64,000 nt of DNA from Helicostylum pulchrum (lineage: Eukaryota; Mucoromycota; Mucoromycetes; Mucorales; Mucoraceae): positions 186,001-250,000 of the forward strand of contig JAIXMO010000033.1 of NCBI GenBank assembly GCA_025677825.1, read 5' to 3'. A program made the translations under genes and the position numbers. Within the stretch, counting starts at the first letter, position 1. Each line of letters starts with the position of its first letter. Under the pieces are notes generated by a model, which saw only the letters and a program-made list of their open reading frames with translations, was not told the origin of the DNA and searched no databases. Shown here piece by piece: positions 22,119 through 31,868 of the stretch.

Positions 22119-23904
22119 ATGTTTCGATCTTTAGCTTTGGCATGCACACGGTCAATTCAAACAAGACAATTACACCACAATGTTGTAACCAGACCACAAA
22201 CTATTTATGCGTTATCTACTTCACCAGGTAAAGCTGGTGTAGCTGTTGTTCGCATCTCGGGAACCAGTGCCAAAGAGGTAAGTCCTTTTTTACAACACAC
22301 CCATATACATACACTTTTTCTAAATAATAATTTAAAGGCTATTCGAAAAATGACACTAGGAAATATCACAGAACCTAGAAAAGCTTATTTTAAACGTATC
22401 CGACACCCAAATTCGGGTCTCGTACTAGACAGAGCACTTGTACTTTGGTTTCCCGGGCCACACAGTTTTACAGGCGAGGATTCAGTAGAATTACAAATCC
22501 ATGGTGGTAACGCTGTAGTTAAAAGTGTATTGGACGCTTTACACGATTTAAAAGATTTTAGAATGGCAGAACAAGGTGAATTTGCAAGAAGGTAGAAAAA
22601 GAAAGCACTATTGAATTAAAGAATAACAATATATATTTTTTTTCTTTTTTTGCTTACTATATCCATACAAAAGAGCTTTTGATAATGACAAGTTGGATTT
22701 AACGGAACTGGAAGGATTAGCAGATTTATTAAATGCGGAGACTGAAGTACAACGACTATTAGCATTAAGACAGGCAGAAGGTGGATTAAGAGTGCCATAC
22801 GAAACTTGGAGAGAAAAACTTATAAAATGTATGGCAACAACAGAAGCTGTGATTGATTTTGGAGAGGATGAAAATATTGAAGAAGGTGTTATGGATCAAG
22901 TGGTATTGGATGTAACCGAGTTACGTAGTTTAATTGCAGAACATTTGGATGATAGTCATGTAGGCGAGATCGTTAGAAATGGTATCCAAGTAGCTATTGT
23001 CGGTCCTCCTAATGCAGGAAAAAGTACACTTTTAAATCGATTGGCTAAAAGAGAAGCTGCAATTGTATCGGATATACCAGGTACCACAAGAGATGTAGTA
23101 GAGGTTAAATTAAATTTAGGAGGATATCCTGTCATTGTATGTGATACGGCTGGTTTAAGAGAGTCTACGGATTTGATTGAAATGGAAGGTATCAAGAGAG
23201 CAAAGACTAGGTATTTAATTCTTATTATTATTATTATTTTTTAAAAAAAGGTTTATACTTACTCTTTATATATATATATATATATATATATCTGTAGAGT
23301 TCGATCTTCTGACATCAAAATCTGTTTATTATCGCTAGATAAAGGAGCCATTATAGACCCAATCGTCAAAGAAGTAATTGATAGCGAAACCTACGTGATT
23401 TTAAATAAGGAAGATGCTTTAAAGAACGGTAATAGTTTACAGGATCTGATTTCGAAAGTACAAGACGAAACAGGTGCAAAGAAAGTGTGGACCATGAGTT
23501 GTAAGACTGGTCAAGGTGTAGATAAATTTTTAAATCAAATGATTGATATTTTAAAAGCAAAGTAAATACTACTAGCGACGTCGATTATTCTTATTCTAAT
23601 TTCTTAAACTAGGTTTGACTCGTCTATCGGTAACCCTGTTTTAATCACTCAGGCTCGTCATAGAGAGCATTTGGAAGATTGTTTAAAAGCTTTAAATACA
23701 TTTTTAGGTAACGTATTTTTTTTTTCCTAAAAAAAAGATCATATTAGTTACTTATATTAATTTATAGTTATGCCAGACGAAGATATTGTTTTATCGGCTG
23801 AAGAATTAAGACAAGCAGCAAACGCTTTGGGTAGAATTACCGGACGGGTAGATGTAGAAGATGTACTAGATGTTCTATTTGGACAATTTTGTATCGGCAA
23901 ATAA
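22119..23904 (+). CDS. MSS1: Mitochondrial tRNA modification GTPase MSS1 (MnmE/TrmE, GTPBP3)
   Basis: With its partner MnmG/Mto1 it makes the 5-position modification of wobble uridine in mitochondrial tRNAs. Exons 22119-22277, 22338-22591, 22674-23210, 23298-23561, 23613-23707 and 23768-23904 give 481 residues. A basic presequence-like start precedes the TrmE N-domain ([20 protein letters not shown] and [14 protein letters not shown]). The helical domain holds the inserted G domain: [12 protein letters not shown], the K-loop [18 protein letters not shown] and SCKTGQG. The C-terminal [20 protein letters not shown] includes the invariant cysteine of the family. All six splice phases close. The intron after exon 3 contains a (TA)n run. 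Confidence 0.96.
23265..23291. repeat. (TA)n microsatellite in an MSS1 intron
   Basis: About 13 TA units directly before the acceptor TCTGTAG of MSS1 exon 4. Likely length-variable. Confidence 0.8.
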
Positions 23905-23975
23905 AAAAAAATCGCACAGACAATTTTATTTATAGTTAAAAAAGTTGAAGCTCTAAAAATGACATTAATTCCGGG

Positions 23976-24018
23976 AGTATGTAGTACCCTTTATTACTAT
24001 TTTACATTCTAAACGAAG
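23976..24018 (-). repeat. Intergenic repeat shared between F-box gene 3' flanks
   Basis: The stretch around AGTATGTAGTACCCTTTATT recurs at 26056-26097, in both cases just downstream of an F-box-like gene. It shows that spacer and gene were duplicated as one unit. Confidence 0.65.
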
Positions 24019-24141
24019 ACCAGGTGGTTATTTTTTACCCCCCCCCCCCAGAACCTTTACATGTAGATTAAGGCCTGGGGTTGTAGTAGTCTTTTTTTTT
24101 TCATATACGCAGTTAAAAAGTTTGGCTATACAGTTTTATTA

Positions 24142-25956
24142 CTAAGGGTTAATAGTGGAATTGTGCCCACTATTAATAATACTGACTGCAAATACATTTT
24201 TACAATGAATAATAAGAAAAAGAATATTTTGGATCTGTAATGAATTTTTGTAGTCTTGTTCGGTACTAAAAAATACATGATTACCTTGAATTAGGTACCA
24301 ATGAGCGACATTGGTTTGAGTCTTGATCAGTTTCAAATATATTTTTTCTACTGGCATAATATATTCACACGTGATAGTATGAAATTTAGTATCTGGCATA
24401 TTTATTTCTTGCATCGATTCGGGTGTGTTATTCATAAATTGACAGTTCTTTAACGTAAAATGAGAGATATAATACACATAAAATGACAGATCTGATAAAA
24501 ACGACGTATGGAAAAATGAATCGGTGAAACTAAGGTAGTCATCGATCTTTACTTTAGTTTTAAATCGAAGATCTTTACCAAAATCGTTTAAAGCGGTATG
24601 CAGAATAGATATACCACGTAATTGAGGACATTGTCGTAAAATTCTAGATAAAGTAACGCCTCGATTTTCATTTACTACTGCCGGAATGATATCACCGAAG
24701 TCCATGTTCATACATAGTTCGAGAAATTGAAGATTTTCTCCTGATTGTTCAATTAGTCCAATACGTGGTAAAAAGTGCATTAAACCGAGCTCATGGTAAA
24801 TTTCGATTTGTATTAGCCCTTCTACTTGGGGATCGGTCTTGAGGGTTAATAGTTGCGAGCCAGGCACAGAAACCTGACCGAAGTAACTTACTTCAAGTTT
24901 ATTTATACACCTATTTCTACCATAGAAACCTAACATGACACCATATTGATCTGAAATTGGGATATTGCAAATATTAAACTCCAACACACTTACCAAATAC
25001 TCGAGAAATTGAACTGCTTCTTTAGTTGATAACCCTAACTGATCAGAATCCATCGATGCTGCTACCATAATTACCTCTTGAAGTTTAGGAAATGCTTTCA
25101 TTATATAACTAGAAAGTCCAGTGCTGTGATGATGTTCTATAATAGAGAGCTTCTTCACTTGTGGAAAAACATGTATAGGAAATTCAGTATGGACTCGAAC
25201 TTGACTTAATTCTCGATTTTGAACGTCTATTTCAATACAAGTAGCGGTCGGAAAGTTTTCCATGTTTCTATTGATAGAACCTGCATCGACATAATCATCA
25301 AATGTAAAAAATACGGTTTCCATCCTGGGAAAGTGCCACGGCCTTGTTCGGTCAAATGGCATATTCGTATCATGAATTACAATTTCATTTAATGTTTCTT
25401 GTAGATGGAAAGCAACATCGTAATAAACCGAAATATTCGCACCCGTTCGATATTGTAGATGTAAAAAAACATCGTGATAAACCAAAATATTCCCACCCGT
25501 TCGAGTTTGTACAAAAGGAATAATTTGTAACCTTGTAAACTTTCCGTTTATTCTTTCATTTAGAATTAATTCCCAAATGCTTTCATAATCATTAGATCCG
25601 ATCCTAAGAGATTCTAAAGAGGCACAGAAATGAGCAATATTTTGAATATAAAATAAGGTTCTTTCTCTAACTTCTATTTCTCCTGCTTCAAGTGGAAAAT
25701 AGATGTGTCTAACTAAAGTTCCAACACTGCTATTGTTTAAAGTTTCTACAAATGATTCTATCTGTTGTATACTGTTTAGGACCACTCGTTTATACATATT
25801 TCTCTGTGCCGCATTAGCCCAGTTATTACGGGTGAGTTGGGGTTGTAAGGTGCCATCTGACTGAAAGGATTCAAGAAAGTCTGGAGAAATTGTAACATAA
25901 CCTTCTTGTTCTAGATATTCTAAAATATTCAGAGGTAAATATCTAAAGGCGTCCAT
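24142..25956 (-). CDS. F-box/LRR-like protein, intact (paralogue B)
   Basis: 604 residues. The F-box-like start is somewhat degenerate (MDAFRYLPLNILEYLEQE, then QLTRNNWANAAQRNMYKRVV; the usual QLTCKNW cysteine is replaced). The leucine-rich body follows paralogue C closely: HVFPQVKKLSI, SSYIMKAFPKLQEV, LPRIGLIEQSGENLQ, INMPDTKFHTI and an LFLIIHCKNVFAV end. A 54-base direct tandem duplication (25400-25507) repeats an 18-residue unit containing RTGxNI. With its altered F-box it may have lost or changed Skp1 binding, but the frame is fully open. Confidence 0.75.
   Translation of the reverse strand: MDAFRYLPLNILEYLEQEGYVTISPDFLESFQSDGTLQPQLTRNNWANAAQRNMYKRVVLNSIQQIESFVETLNNSSVGTLVRHIYFPLEAGEIEVRERTLFYIQNIAHFCASLESLRIGSNDYESIWELILNERINGKFTRLQIIPFVQTRTGGNILVYHDVFLHLQYRTGANISVYYDVAFHLQETLNEIVIHDTNMPFDRTRPWHFPRMETVFFTFDDYVDAGSINRNMENFPTATCIEIDVQNRELSQVRVHTEFPIHVFPQVKKLSIIEHHHSTGLSSYIMKAFPKLQEVIMVAASMDSDQLGLSTKEAVQFLEYLVSVLEFNICNIPISDQYGVMLGFYGRNRCINKLEVSYFGQVSVPGSQLLTLKTDPQVEGLIQIEIYHELGLMHFLPRIGLIEQSGENLQFLELCMNMDFGDIIPAVVNENRGVTLSRILRQCPQLRGISILHTALNDFGKDLRFKTKVKIDDYLSFTDSFFHTSFLSDLSFYVYYISHFTLKNCQFMNNTPESMQEINMPDTKFHTITCEYIMPVEKIYLKLIKTQTNVAHWYLIQGNHVFFSTEQDYKNSLQIQNILFLIIHCKNVFAVSIINSGHNSTINP
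25400..25507 (-). repeat. 54-base in-frame tandem duplication inside paralogue B
   Basis: Two adjacent 54-base units differing at about 9 positions encode two 18-residue units (starting RTGGNILVYHDV and RTGANISVYYDV). Paralogues C to E have one unit at this place. Confidence 0.75.
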
Positions 25957-26055
25957 TTTTGTAAGACAAATAACAAAAAATAAAAATAAAGTAAAAAAAA
26001 AGAGATTAGGATTAGGATTTATATTTATACGATTAAATCTATAATTTTTGAATGT

Positions 26056-26097
26056 GAGTATGTAGTACCCTTTATTACTATTTTAAATACTAAAGCG
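26056..26097 (-). repeat. Second copy of the F-box 3'-flank repeat
   Basis: Matches 23976-24018. It lies between paralogues B and C, immediately downstream of the C coding region. Confidence 0.65.
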
Positions 26098-26166
26098 AAG
26101 ATCAGGCGATAGTAAACTTTTTTTTTTCCCTTTGGGTAGTTAAAAAGATTGGTTATACAAATTTAT

Positions 26167-27945
26167 TTATAAAGGATTAAAAATGGCGTTATGCTCAGGA
26201 AGAATAACTTCAATTGAAAATATATCTTTACAATGAATAAAAAGAGAAAGCGTGTCTTGGTTCTGTAAAGAATTTTCATACTCTTGCTCGGCACAAGTAA
26301 ATGTAAGTTCACCTTGAATTCGATACCAAGAAACGGTATTACTTATAGTCTTGGTTAATTTCAAGTATACTTCTTCTTTTGATACCAAATCTTCATATGT
26401 GATGGCATAAAACGCTGTATTGGGCATGTCTATTTGTCGAATCGAGCCTCTCTGTGCTTCACCAATAAATTGACAATTGTTCAAAATGAGTTCGGAAATA
26501 TGAGCTACCCAAAATGACAGATCTGGTAAAAACGAGGTATGGAAAAGTGAATTGGTGAAACTAAGATGGCTACTGATCACCATTCTGTTTTCAAGTCGAA
26601 TATCTGTACCAAACGTATTTAATACGGTATGCAGAATAGATATACCACTTAAATTAGGACATTGTTGTAAAATGCTGGAGAAAGTGACATCCTGATTCCA
26701 ATTTAGTATCTCGGAAACCGTATTATCAAAGTGAATGTCCATATCGAGTTCCAGAAATATAAGATTTTTTCCTGATCGTTCAATTAATCCAATACGTGGT
26801 AAGAGGGGTGGTATACCAAATTGATAGACAACTTCTATCTGGATTAGCTCTTTTACTTGGGGGAACGTCTTGAGGGTTAATATAGGCGAGTCAGAGATAG
26901 AAGATTCATTTAGATAATGTAGTTTAAGTTTATCTATGCACCTATTCTTATCGTGAAAACCCAACATGACATCATATTGATTTTCGACAGGGACATAGCC
27001 AACAGTAAGCTCGGGTATGCATAACATATACTCGATAAATTGAATAGCTTCTTTAGTTGACATTGTTAGCTGACTAGAGTCGACCGCTGTATCTACCATA
27101 ATCATCTCTTGAAGGTTAGGAAATGCTTTCATTATATAACTAGAAAGTCCAATGCTGTGATAATGTTCTCTAATAGAGAGCTTCTTCACTTGTGGAAAAA
27201 CATGTATAGGAAATTCAGTGTTAACTAGGGCTTGACTTAATTTGCGATTTTCAACATCAATTTCGATACCAGTAGCGGACGGAAACTCTTTCATGTTTTT
27301 ATTGATAAAGCTTGCATCAACGGAATCACCGAATTTAAAAAATACTGTATCAATATTGGGAAAGTTACACGATTTACTTTCGTCAAGTGACATATTTTCG
27401 GTACTTATTACGAGCTCGCGTAACGTTTGTTGTAAACTAAAAGCAGCATCTTGATAATCCAAAATGTTCTCTTCGGTTTGATCTTTTACAGAAGGAATAA
27501 CTTGTAACCTTGTAAAGTTGCCTTTTAACCTTTCTTCTCTGATTAGTTTCCAAACACCTTGAAGATTACTACAATCCATGTCAAGAGTCTTTAAAAAAGT
27601 ACAAAAAGTAGCAATATTTTGTACGTGAACTAATGGTGTTTCTCGAGTTTCTGTTTCTATCGCTTCAGGTAAGTAAAAGATGTGTTTAACCAAAGGTCCA
27701 ACACCGCTATTTTGTAAAGTATATATAAATGACTCTAGCTGTCGGCTACTTTTTAGGACGACTCGTTTATATATTTCTGTCTGCGCAGAAGATGACCAGT
27801 TCTTACAAGTGAGTTGGCATTGAAATACGTCTTTTGGTTGAGCCCTAATAACCTTTGTCGGGTAGACTAAAGTGTAAGTTTTTTGCTCTAGATATTGAAA
27901 TGCAATTTCTAAAATATCATTTGGTAAATGACCCCAGTTGCTCAT
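26167..27945 (-). CDS. F-box/LRR-like protein, intact (paralogue C)
   Basis: 592 residues. A clear F-box-like N-terminus: LPNDILEIAFQYLEQ and CQLTCKNWSSSAQ within the first 60 residues, then YKRVVLKSSRQLESF. The body repeats leucine-rich helices and strands: VFPQVKKLSIREHYHS, SYIMKAFPNLQEMI, LPRIGLIERSGKNLIF, LQQCPNLSGISI, IDMPNTAFYAI. The C-terminus SLFIHCKDIFSIEV is the family end motif. Very similar to B over most of its length, indicating recent duplication or gene conversion. Probable SCF adaptor; target unknown. Confidence 0.8.
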   Translation of the reverse strand: MSNWGHLPNDILEIAFQYLEQKTYTLVYPTKVIRAQPKDVFQCQLTCKNWSSSAQTEIYKRVVLKSSRQLESFIYTLQNSGVGPLVKHIFYLPEAIETETRETPLVHVQNIATFCTFLKTLDMDCSNLQGVWKLIREERLKGNFTRLQVIPSVKDQTEENILDYQDAAFSLQQTLRELVISTENMSLDESKSCNFPNIDTVFFKFGDSVDASFINKNMKEFPSATGIEIDVENRKLSQALVNTEFPIHVFPQVKKLSIREHYHSIGLSSYIMKAFPNLQEMIMVDTAVDSSQLTMSTKEAIQFIEYMLCIPELTVGYVPVENQYDVMLGFHDKNRCIDKLKLHYLNESSISDSPILTLKTFPQVKELIQIEVVYQFGIPPLLPRIGLIERSGKNLIFLELDMDIHFDNTVSEILNWNQDVTFSSILQQCPNLSGISILHTVLNTFGTDIRLENRMVISSHLSFTNSLFHTSFLPDLSFWVAHISELILNNCQFIGEAQRGSIRQIDMPNTAFYAITYEDLVSKEEVYLKLTKTISNTVSWYRIQGELTFTCAEQEYENSLQNQDTLSLFIHCKDIFSIEVILPEHNAIFNPL

Positions 27946-28109
27946 TTTTGTTGGGACAATAAAACTAAAAGAAATAGAACAAAGAAAAAAGCAAGATTAA
28001 TGTTTTGTAAATATATTGTACCAAATTTGTACGACATATATAATTTATTATGAGTAACATTATTGCATTAGTATCTTATAAATTAGGAGATACAAACTAC
28101 TGCTTACCT

Positions 28110-28557
28110 ATCTATTTATACCGAAGGGATAACTTGGTGGAAAATTACGCGGGACATGGTTTTCTTTGGGTCTTTGTGACGATATCCTCAAGCTAATAAA
28201 AATATTTTTGAAGTTTAAAACTGCTGTTCCATAATCTAAACTTATCGACTTCATTTGTAGGCGTATTGGGCTTCAAACATTGTTGATTTTTGCATCTAAA
28301 ACATTAACGCAGGTTATATATAAGCTTCGATCCATATAGTAATATATGGCTTTACCTTAAGAGTTTATGGCACTTTACGGTACGGTTTTTCAAGCGTCGA
28401 TACGGTCTAGGGTTCGCACATTCTTTAAATTTCTCTAATTCATTATCACAATTCGGGTAAATGCTGGACGTTTTGTACTCGTCTTTCTTCAACATTTTTC
28501 GCATTCCTTTACCACGCATAGGCTCATGAAACTTCTCGTAAGAAGCGGACCAATTTC
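28110..28557 (-). pseudogene. Fanzor/TnpB-like RNA-guided nuclease, C-terminal remnant
   Basis: Two pieces of the C-terminal third remain. Exon piece 28557-28366 encodes GNWSASYEKFHEPMRGKG, MLKKDEYKTSSIYPNC and CANPRPYRR, then TVKCHKLLR. An intron (28365-28296) splits the Arg codon. Piece 28295 onward gives CKNQQCL, then LWN and, in another frame, AVLNFKNIFISLR. This is the TnpB/Fanzor layout: TS-x-x-C-x-x-C, a second cysteine pair, then the RuvC-III motif WNRD-x-x-A-x-LN. Here the first finger cysteine is replaced by Tyr, and a short deletion has removed the R-D of WNRD, including the catalytic Asp, so the copy is dead. It sits between F-box genes, next to a truncated F-box relic. Confidence 0.7.
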
Positions 28558-28860
28558 CTAAAAAAGAAAATTATGATAAAATGGGTGGCTCGTGTGATCT
28601 ATTTAATCATTTTGATTGTGTCATGCAAATAAAAAAACGTCGTTGCCAATCACCTGCTTAACTTTTAAAGATAAAAGCTGTTCGTTTTTTTTTTCCGGAT
28701 AATTCAATCCTATTTAAAATTGGTACTTTTATTAAGAGCATTATTAAGTTACAGATGAATAATATTTTAAAAAGCAAAAAAAAATTGGCAAGAAAAAGAT
28801 GCCTAAAACATTATTTATTAATCGATTTATTTAATATCTATACTTTCCGTCTCTCAGTTT

Positions 28861-29000
28861 TTACAAATGAAATATATCTTTGGACTGAGTCCTTTTAGAC
28901 TTCATTATTGGGTTAACTAGAGTTTCTGTCTCTTGTTCTAGATATTGAAACATAATTTCTACGATAACTATCAAATCGTAAATAGTTCCAACGGTTCGTT
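28861..29000 (-). pseudogene. F-box-like gene relic, N-terminal fragment only
   Basis: Encodes only an F-box start (IVEIMFQYLEQETETLV, then a KDIFHL end) matching residues about 8-42 of paralogue C, and then stops. No LRR-like body follows; the next downstream sequence is the Fanzor-like remnant. It is a truncated duplicate, possibly cut by that insertion. Confidence 0.65.
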
Positions 29001-29233
29001 TTTGTAAGAATAACGACGAAAAAAAAAAAAAAAAGAAGGAAGAGTTTATGAATAAGGTTTGTATCCATATACACTGTTTAACAAGTTTGTACAACGTATG
29101 TGTTATGATTTATCGCTATTTTAAACATTTTAACGAAAATTAGGTTGAAAAACTTTTTTAATATTCATGTACACATATTTAAAAGGGCTGGCAAAAAAAA
29201 AAAAAAGCCGTACAATGTTACATACAAGAACTT

Positions 29234-31009
29234 TCAAGTTTCAAATACGATATTAAGTTTAAAAAGACTAATTCTAACTTTATGTACATCTCTACACCGA
29301 ATAGAAAGAGAAATGATTTCTTGATCTGGTAACGAATTTTCATAATCATTTTCTGTACAAGTTTTAACGTCATCATCTTGAACCAGGTACCAAGAAATAG
29401 TGTTATTGATAGTCTTGGTTAATTTCAAATATGCTTTTCTTGAAAGTCTCTTATCATAGTCATCATACACAATATTATTAAACCTTGTATTTGACATATC
29501 TATATCTGGAGTCGAACGCATTGCTTCATCCGAAAATCGACAATTCTTTAACCTAAATCGAAAAATATAAGAGGCACACGATGACAGACTTGGTAAAAAT
29601 GATGAATGGATAAGTGAATTGGCGAGAGTAATGTAGTCACAAATTTCAATTCCGTCTTCTTGAAGGTGTGTACCAAACACATTTAAAACGGTATTCCGGA
29701 TACAAATACCACGTAAATTAGGCGATTGTTGTAAAATGTTAGATAGAGTGACACCATAATCCAAACCTCGTCGTATTAATTTCTCAGCAGAAAGTTCAAG
29801 GCCCATATCGATGTCTAGATATTGAAGGTATTTTTCTGATTGTTCAATTAAACCAATGCGTGGTAATACGGATGGTATATCGTCTATATAGAAAACTTCG
29901 ATGCTAGTTCTCTCTTTAACATTGGGACACGTCTTGATGGTTAAGTAGGAAGTACCGCGAGGAGAAGATATATGTATATACCTTATTTTAAGCTTCTTGA
30001 TGTTTTTATTCCTACTACGAAGACCTAACATGACATCATTTTGATTTTTGACAGGGATGTAGCTAACGTACAATTCGGGAACAGATAGCAGATACTCTAA
30101 AAATTGAACTGTTTCATTGGTTGGTATCGCTATCTTATCATAATTGTTTATCAGAACCTTCAGCCTTAGATCTTGTAAGTTAGGAAAAGCTTTCATTAAA
30201 TAGCTATAAATCATACTCTTACAAAGGAGGTATTTAATAGAGAGTTGTTTGACTTGCGGAGAGATGTGTATAGGAAATTCATGATCCACTTGATTTTGAT
30301 AGAATTTGAAGTTATCGAAATCTACTTCAATGCTAGTGACAGATGGGAGCCATTTCATATATCTGTTAACAGTGGCAACCTCACAATAACTACCAAGTTT
30401 AAAAAATACGGTGTTGATATTGGGAAATTTCCGCAGCTTAGTTTCATCAAGCGACTCATTGTTGTTATATACTGCAAGTTCATGTAATGTTTGTTGCAGA
30501 GTAAAAATAGTGTCGTTATAATCCAAAATGTGCTTATTTGTTTTATCTTTCGTAAAAGGAATAGCTTGTAATTTTGTAAAATTTCCTTTTAATCTTTCAT
30601 CTTTTATTAAATTCCAAATACCCTGAAAATCGCCAGACTCCATGTTAAGTGATTTCAGAAAGGTACAAAAATTAGCAATGCATCGAATATAAACTACTAA
30701 TTTTTCTCTTGTCACGGTTTCTCTTAATTGTCGCTGTAAATAGATGTGTTTAACTAGAGGTCCCACATCACTATTTTTTAATGTATATATAAATGATTCT
30801 AGCTGCTGAATACGTTTTATCTTTACGTGTTTATATATTTTTTGTCGTGCTAAAGAATCCCAGTTCTTACAAGTGAGTTGAAATTGAAATATATCGTTTT
30901 GCTGAACCTTTATAGACTTTGTTGAGTGAGCTGAAGTACGATTTTCTGGTTCTAGATATCGAAATATAATTTCTAAAATATCATACGGCAGATAAACCCA
31001 GCCGCTCAT
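29234..31009 (-). CDS. F-box/LRR-like protein, intact (paralogue D)
   Basis: 591 residues from ATG 31009 (MSGWVYLPYDILEIIF); the frame is open 37 codons further upstream but that part reads as a Phe/Ser-rich translation of a leader. F-box-like signature YLPYDILEIIFRYLEP and QLTCKNWDSLARQKIYKHV, then leucine-rich repeats with HISPQVKQLSIKYLL, SYLMKAFPNLQDL, LPRIGLIEQSEKYLQYL, LQQSPNLRGICI, DIDMSNTRFNNIVY, and the end SLSIRCRDVHKVRI. Same orientation and spacing style as C and E. Confidence 0.8.
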   Translation of the reverse strand: MSGWVYLPYDILEIIFRYLEPENRTSAHSTKSIKVQQNDIFQFQLTCKNWDSLARQKIYKHVKIKRIQQLESFIYTLKNSDVGPLVKHIYLQRQLRETVTREKLVVYIRCIANFCTFLKSLNMESGDFQGIWNLIKDERLKGNFTKLQAIPFTKDKTNKHILDYNDTIFTLQQTLHELAVYNNNESLDETKLRKFPNINTVFFKLGSYCEVATVNRYMKWLPSVTSIEVDFDNFKFYQNQVDHEFPIHISPQVKQLSIKYLLCKSMIYSYLMKAFPNLQDLRLKVLINNYDKIAIPTNETVQFLEYLLSVPELYVSYIPVKNQNDVMLGLRSRNKNIKKLKIRYIHISSPRGTSYLTIKTCPNVKERTSIEVFYIDDIPSVLPRIGLIEQSEKYLQYLDIDMGLELSAEKLIRRGLDYGVTLSNILQQSPNLRGICIRNTVLNVFGTHLQEDGIEICDYITLANSLIHSSFLPSLSSCASYIFRFRLKNCRFSDEAMRSTPDIDMSNTRFNNIVYDDYDKRLSRKAYLKLTKTINNTISWYLVQDDDVKTCTENDYENSLPDQEIISLSIRCRDVHKVRISLFKLNIVFET

Positions 31010-31868
31010 TATTTTTTTAAAAAAAGAATAAAAAATAAAGAAAGAAAAGAAAGAAAAGGAAGGAAGTTTGGAATAAGGTTTATTCATATAAATATACGTT
31101 TTGCCTAGTTCGTGTAACATGTTTTACGCTAGTGGGTGATAATAAAACTCAGCATATATTTCTATTTTACAAGGTTACAAAAAAAAAGTTTAAATGTGAC
31201 AGTTTGATTGACTATTTGCTTTATGTACATCTTGATCTGGGTATTAAATATACATAATAGCTTTCGGTACTACTTTCTAAACAACCATCTTAATGTTGGT
31301 ATGGAGATATGAGACTAAAGTTGTTTCAGTTTAGAAAAAAGAGCAGAAATAATATCCGCTTTAAAACAAGGATTATTGTTTGAGTTTAAATTTTGTATTT
31401 TAGCGTAGTTGCAGTGTACTCTGTTGATGAATATAGGATTTATACTAGTAACTGCCCTGACAGTATAAGAGAGTTTAATACCTAAAAAAAAAATACCTCT
31501 TTGTTGATAAACAAGACAGTTATTGCCAACTAATTTTACCTAGCTTTTGGTCTACAAAAGAGTTACGTTATTTTAGAGAAATAAATAGTGATAAATCAAG
31601 ATATATACCACAGGTAATTCAGATATAGTATCACGTCAGCTGGTAGAGGTCAACGCTAAATCGCATTGTAGATTCCAGGCGCATCAGATAGGAATATGGC
31701 TTTTGATTTGTGAAAGTTAACCAGATAATAGGAGGCATAAGAATATACCAGCAGTAAATTTTGCGATTTTGATTAGTTTAAGTATTGATAGTTAACTATT
31801 TTAAATACTAATAGTGTTATCTTTTATTGGCAACTAAAACTCGGCATATAGTTTTATTCGTAAGAGAT
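31010..31868. other. Intergenic region within the F-box array
   Basis: No intact gene. A 15-base motif (AAAACTC-A/G-GCATATA) appears at both ends, near 31146 and 31838, as expected from duplicated F-box 3' flanks, so this may be the eroded site of another copy. Confidence 0.4.
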
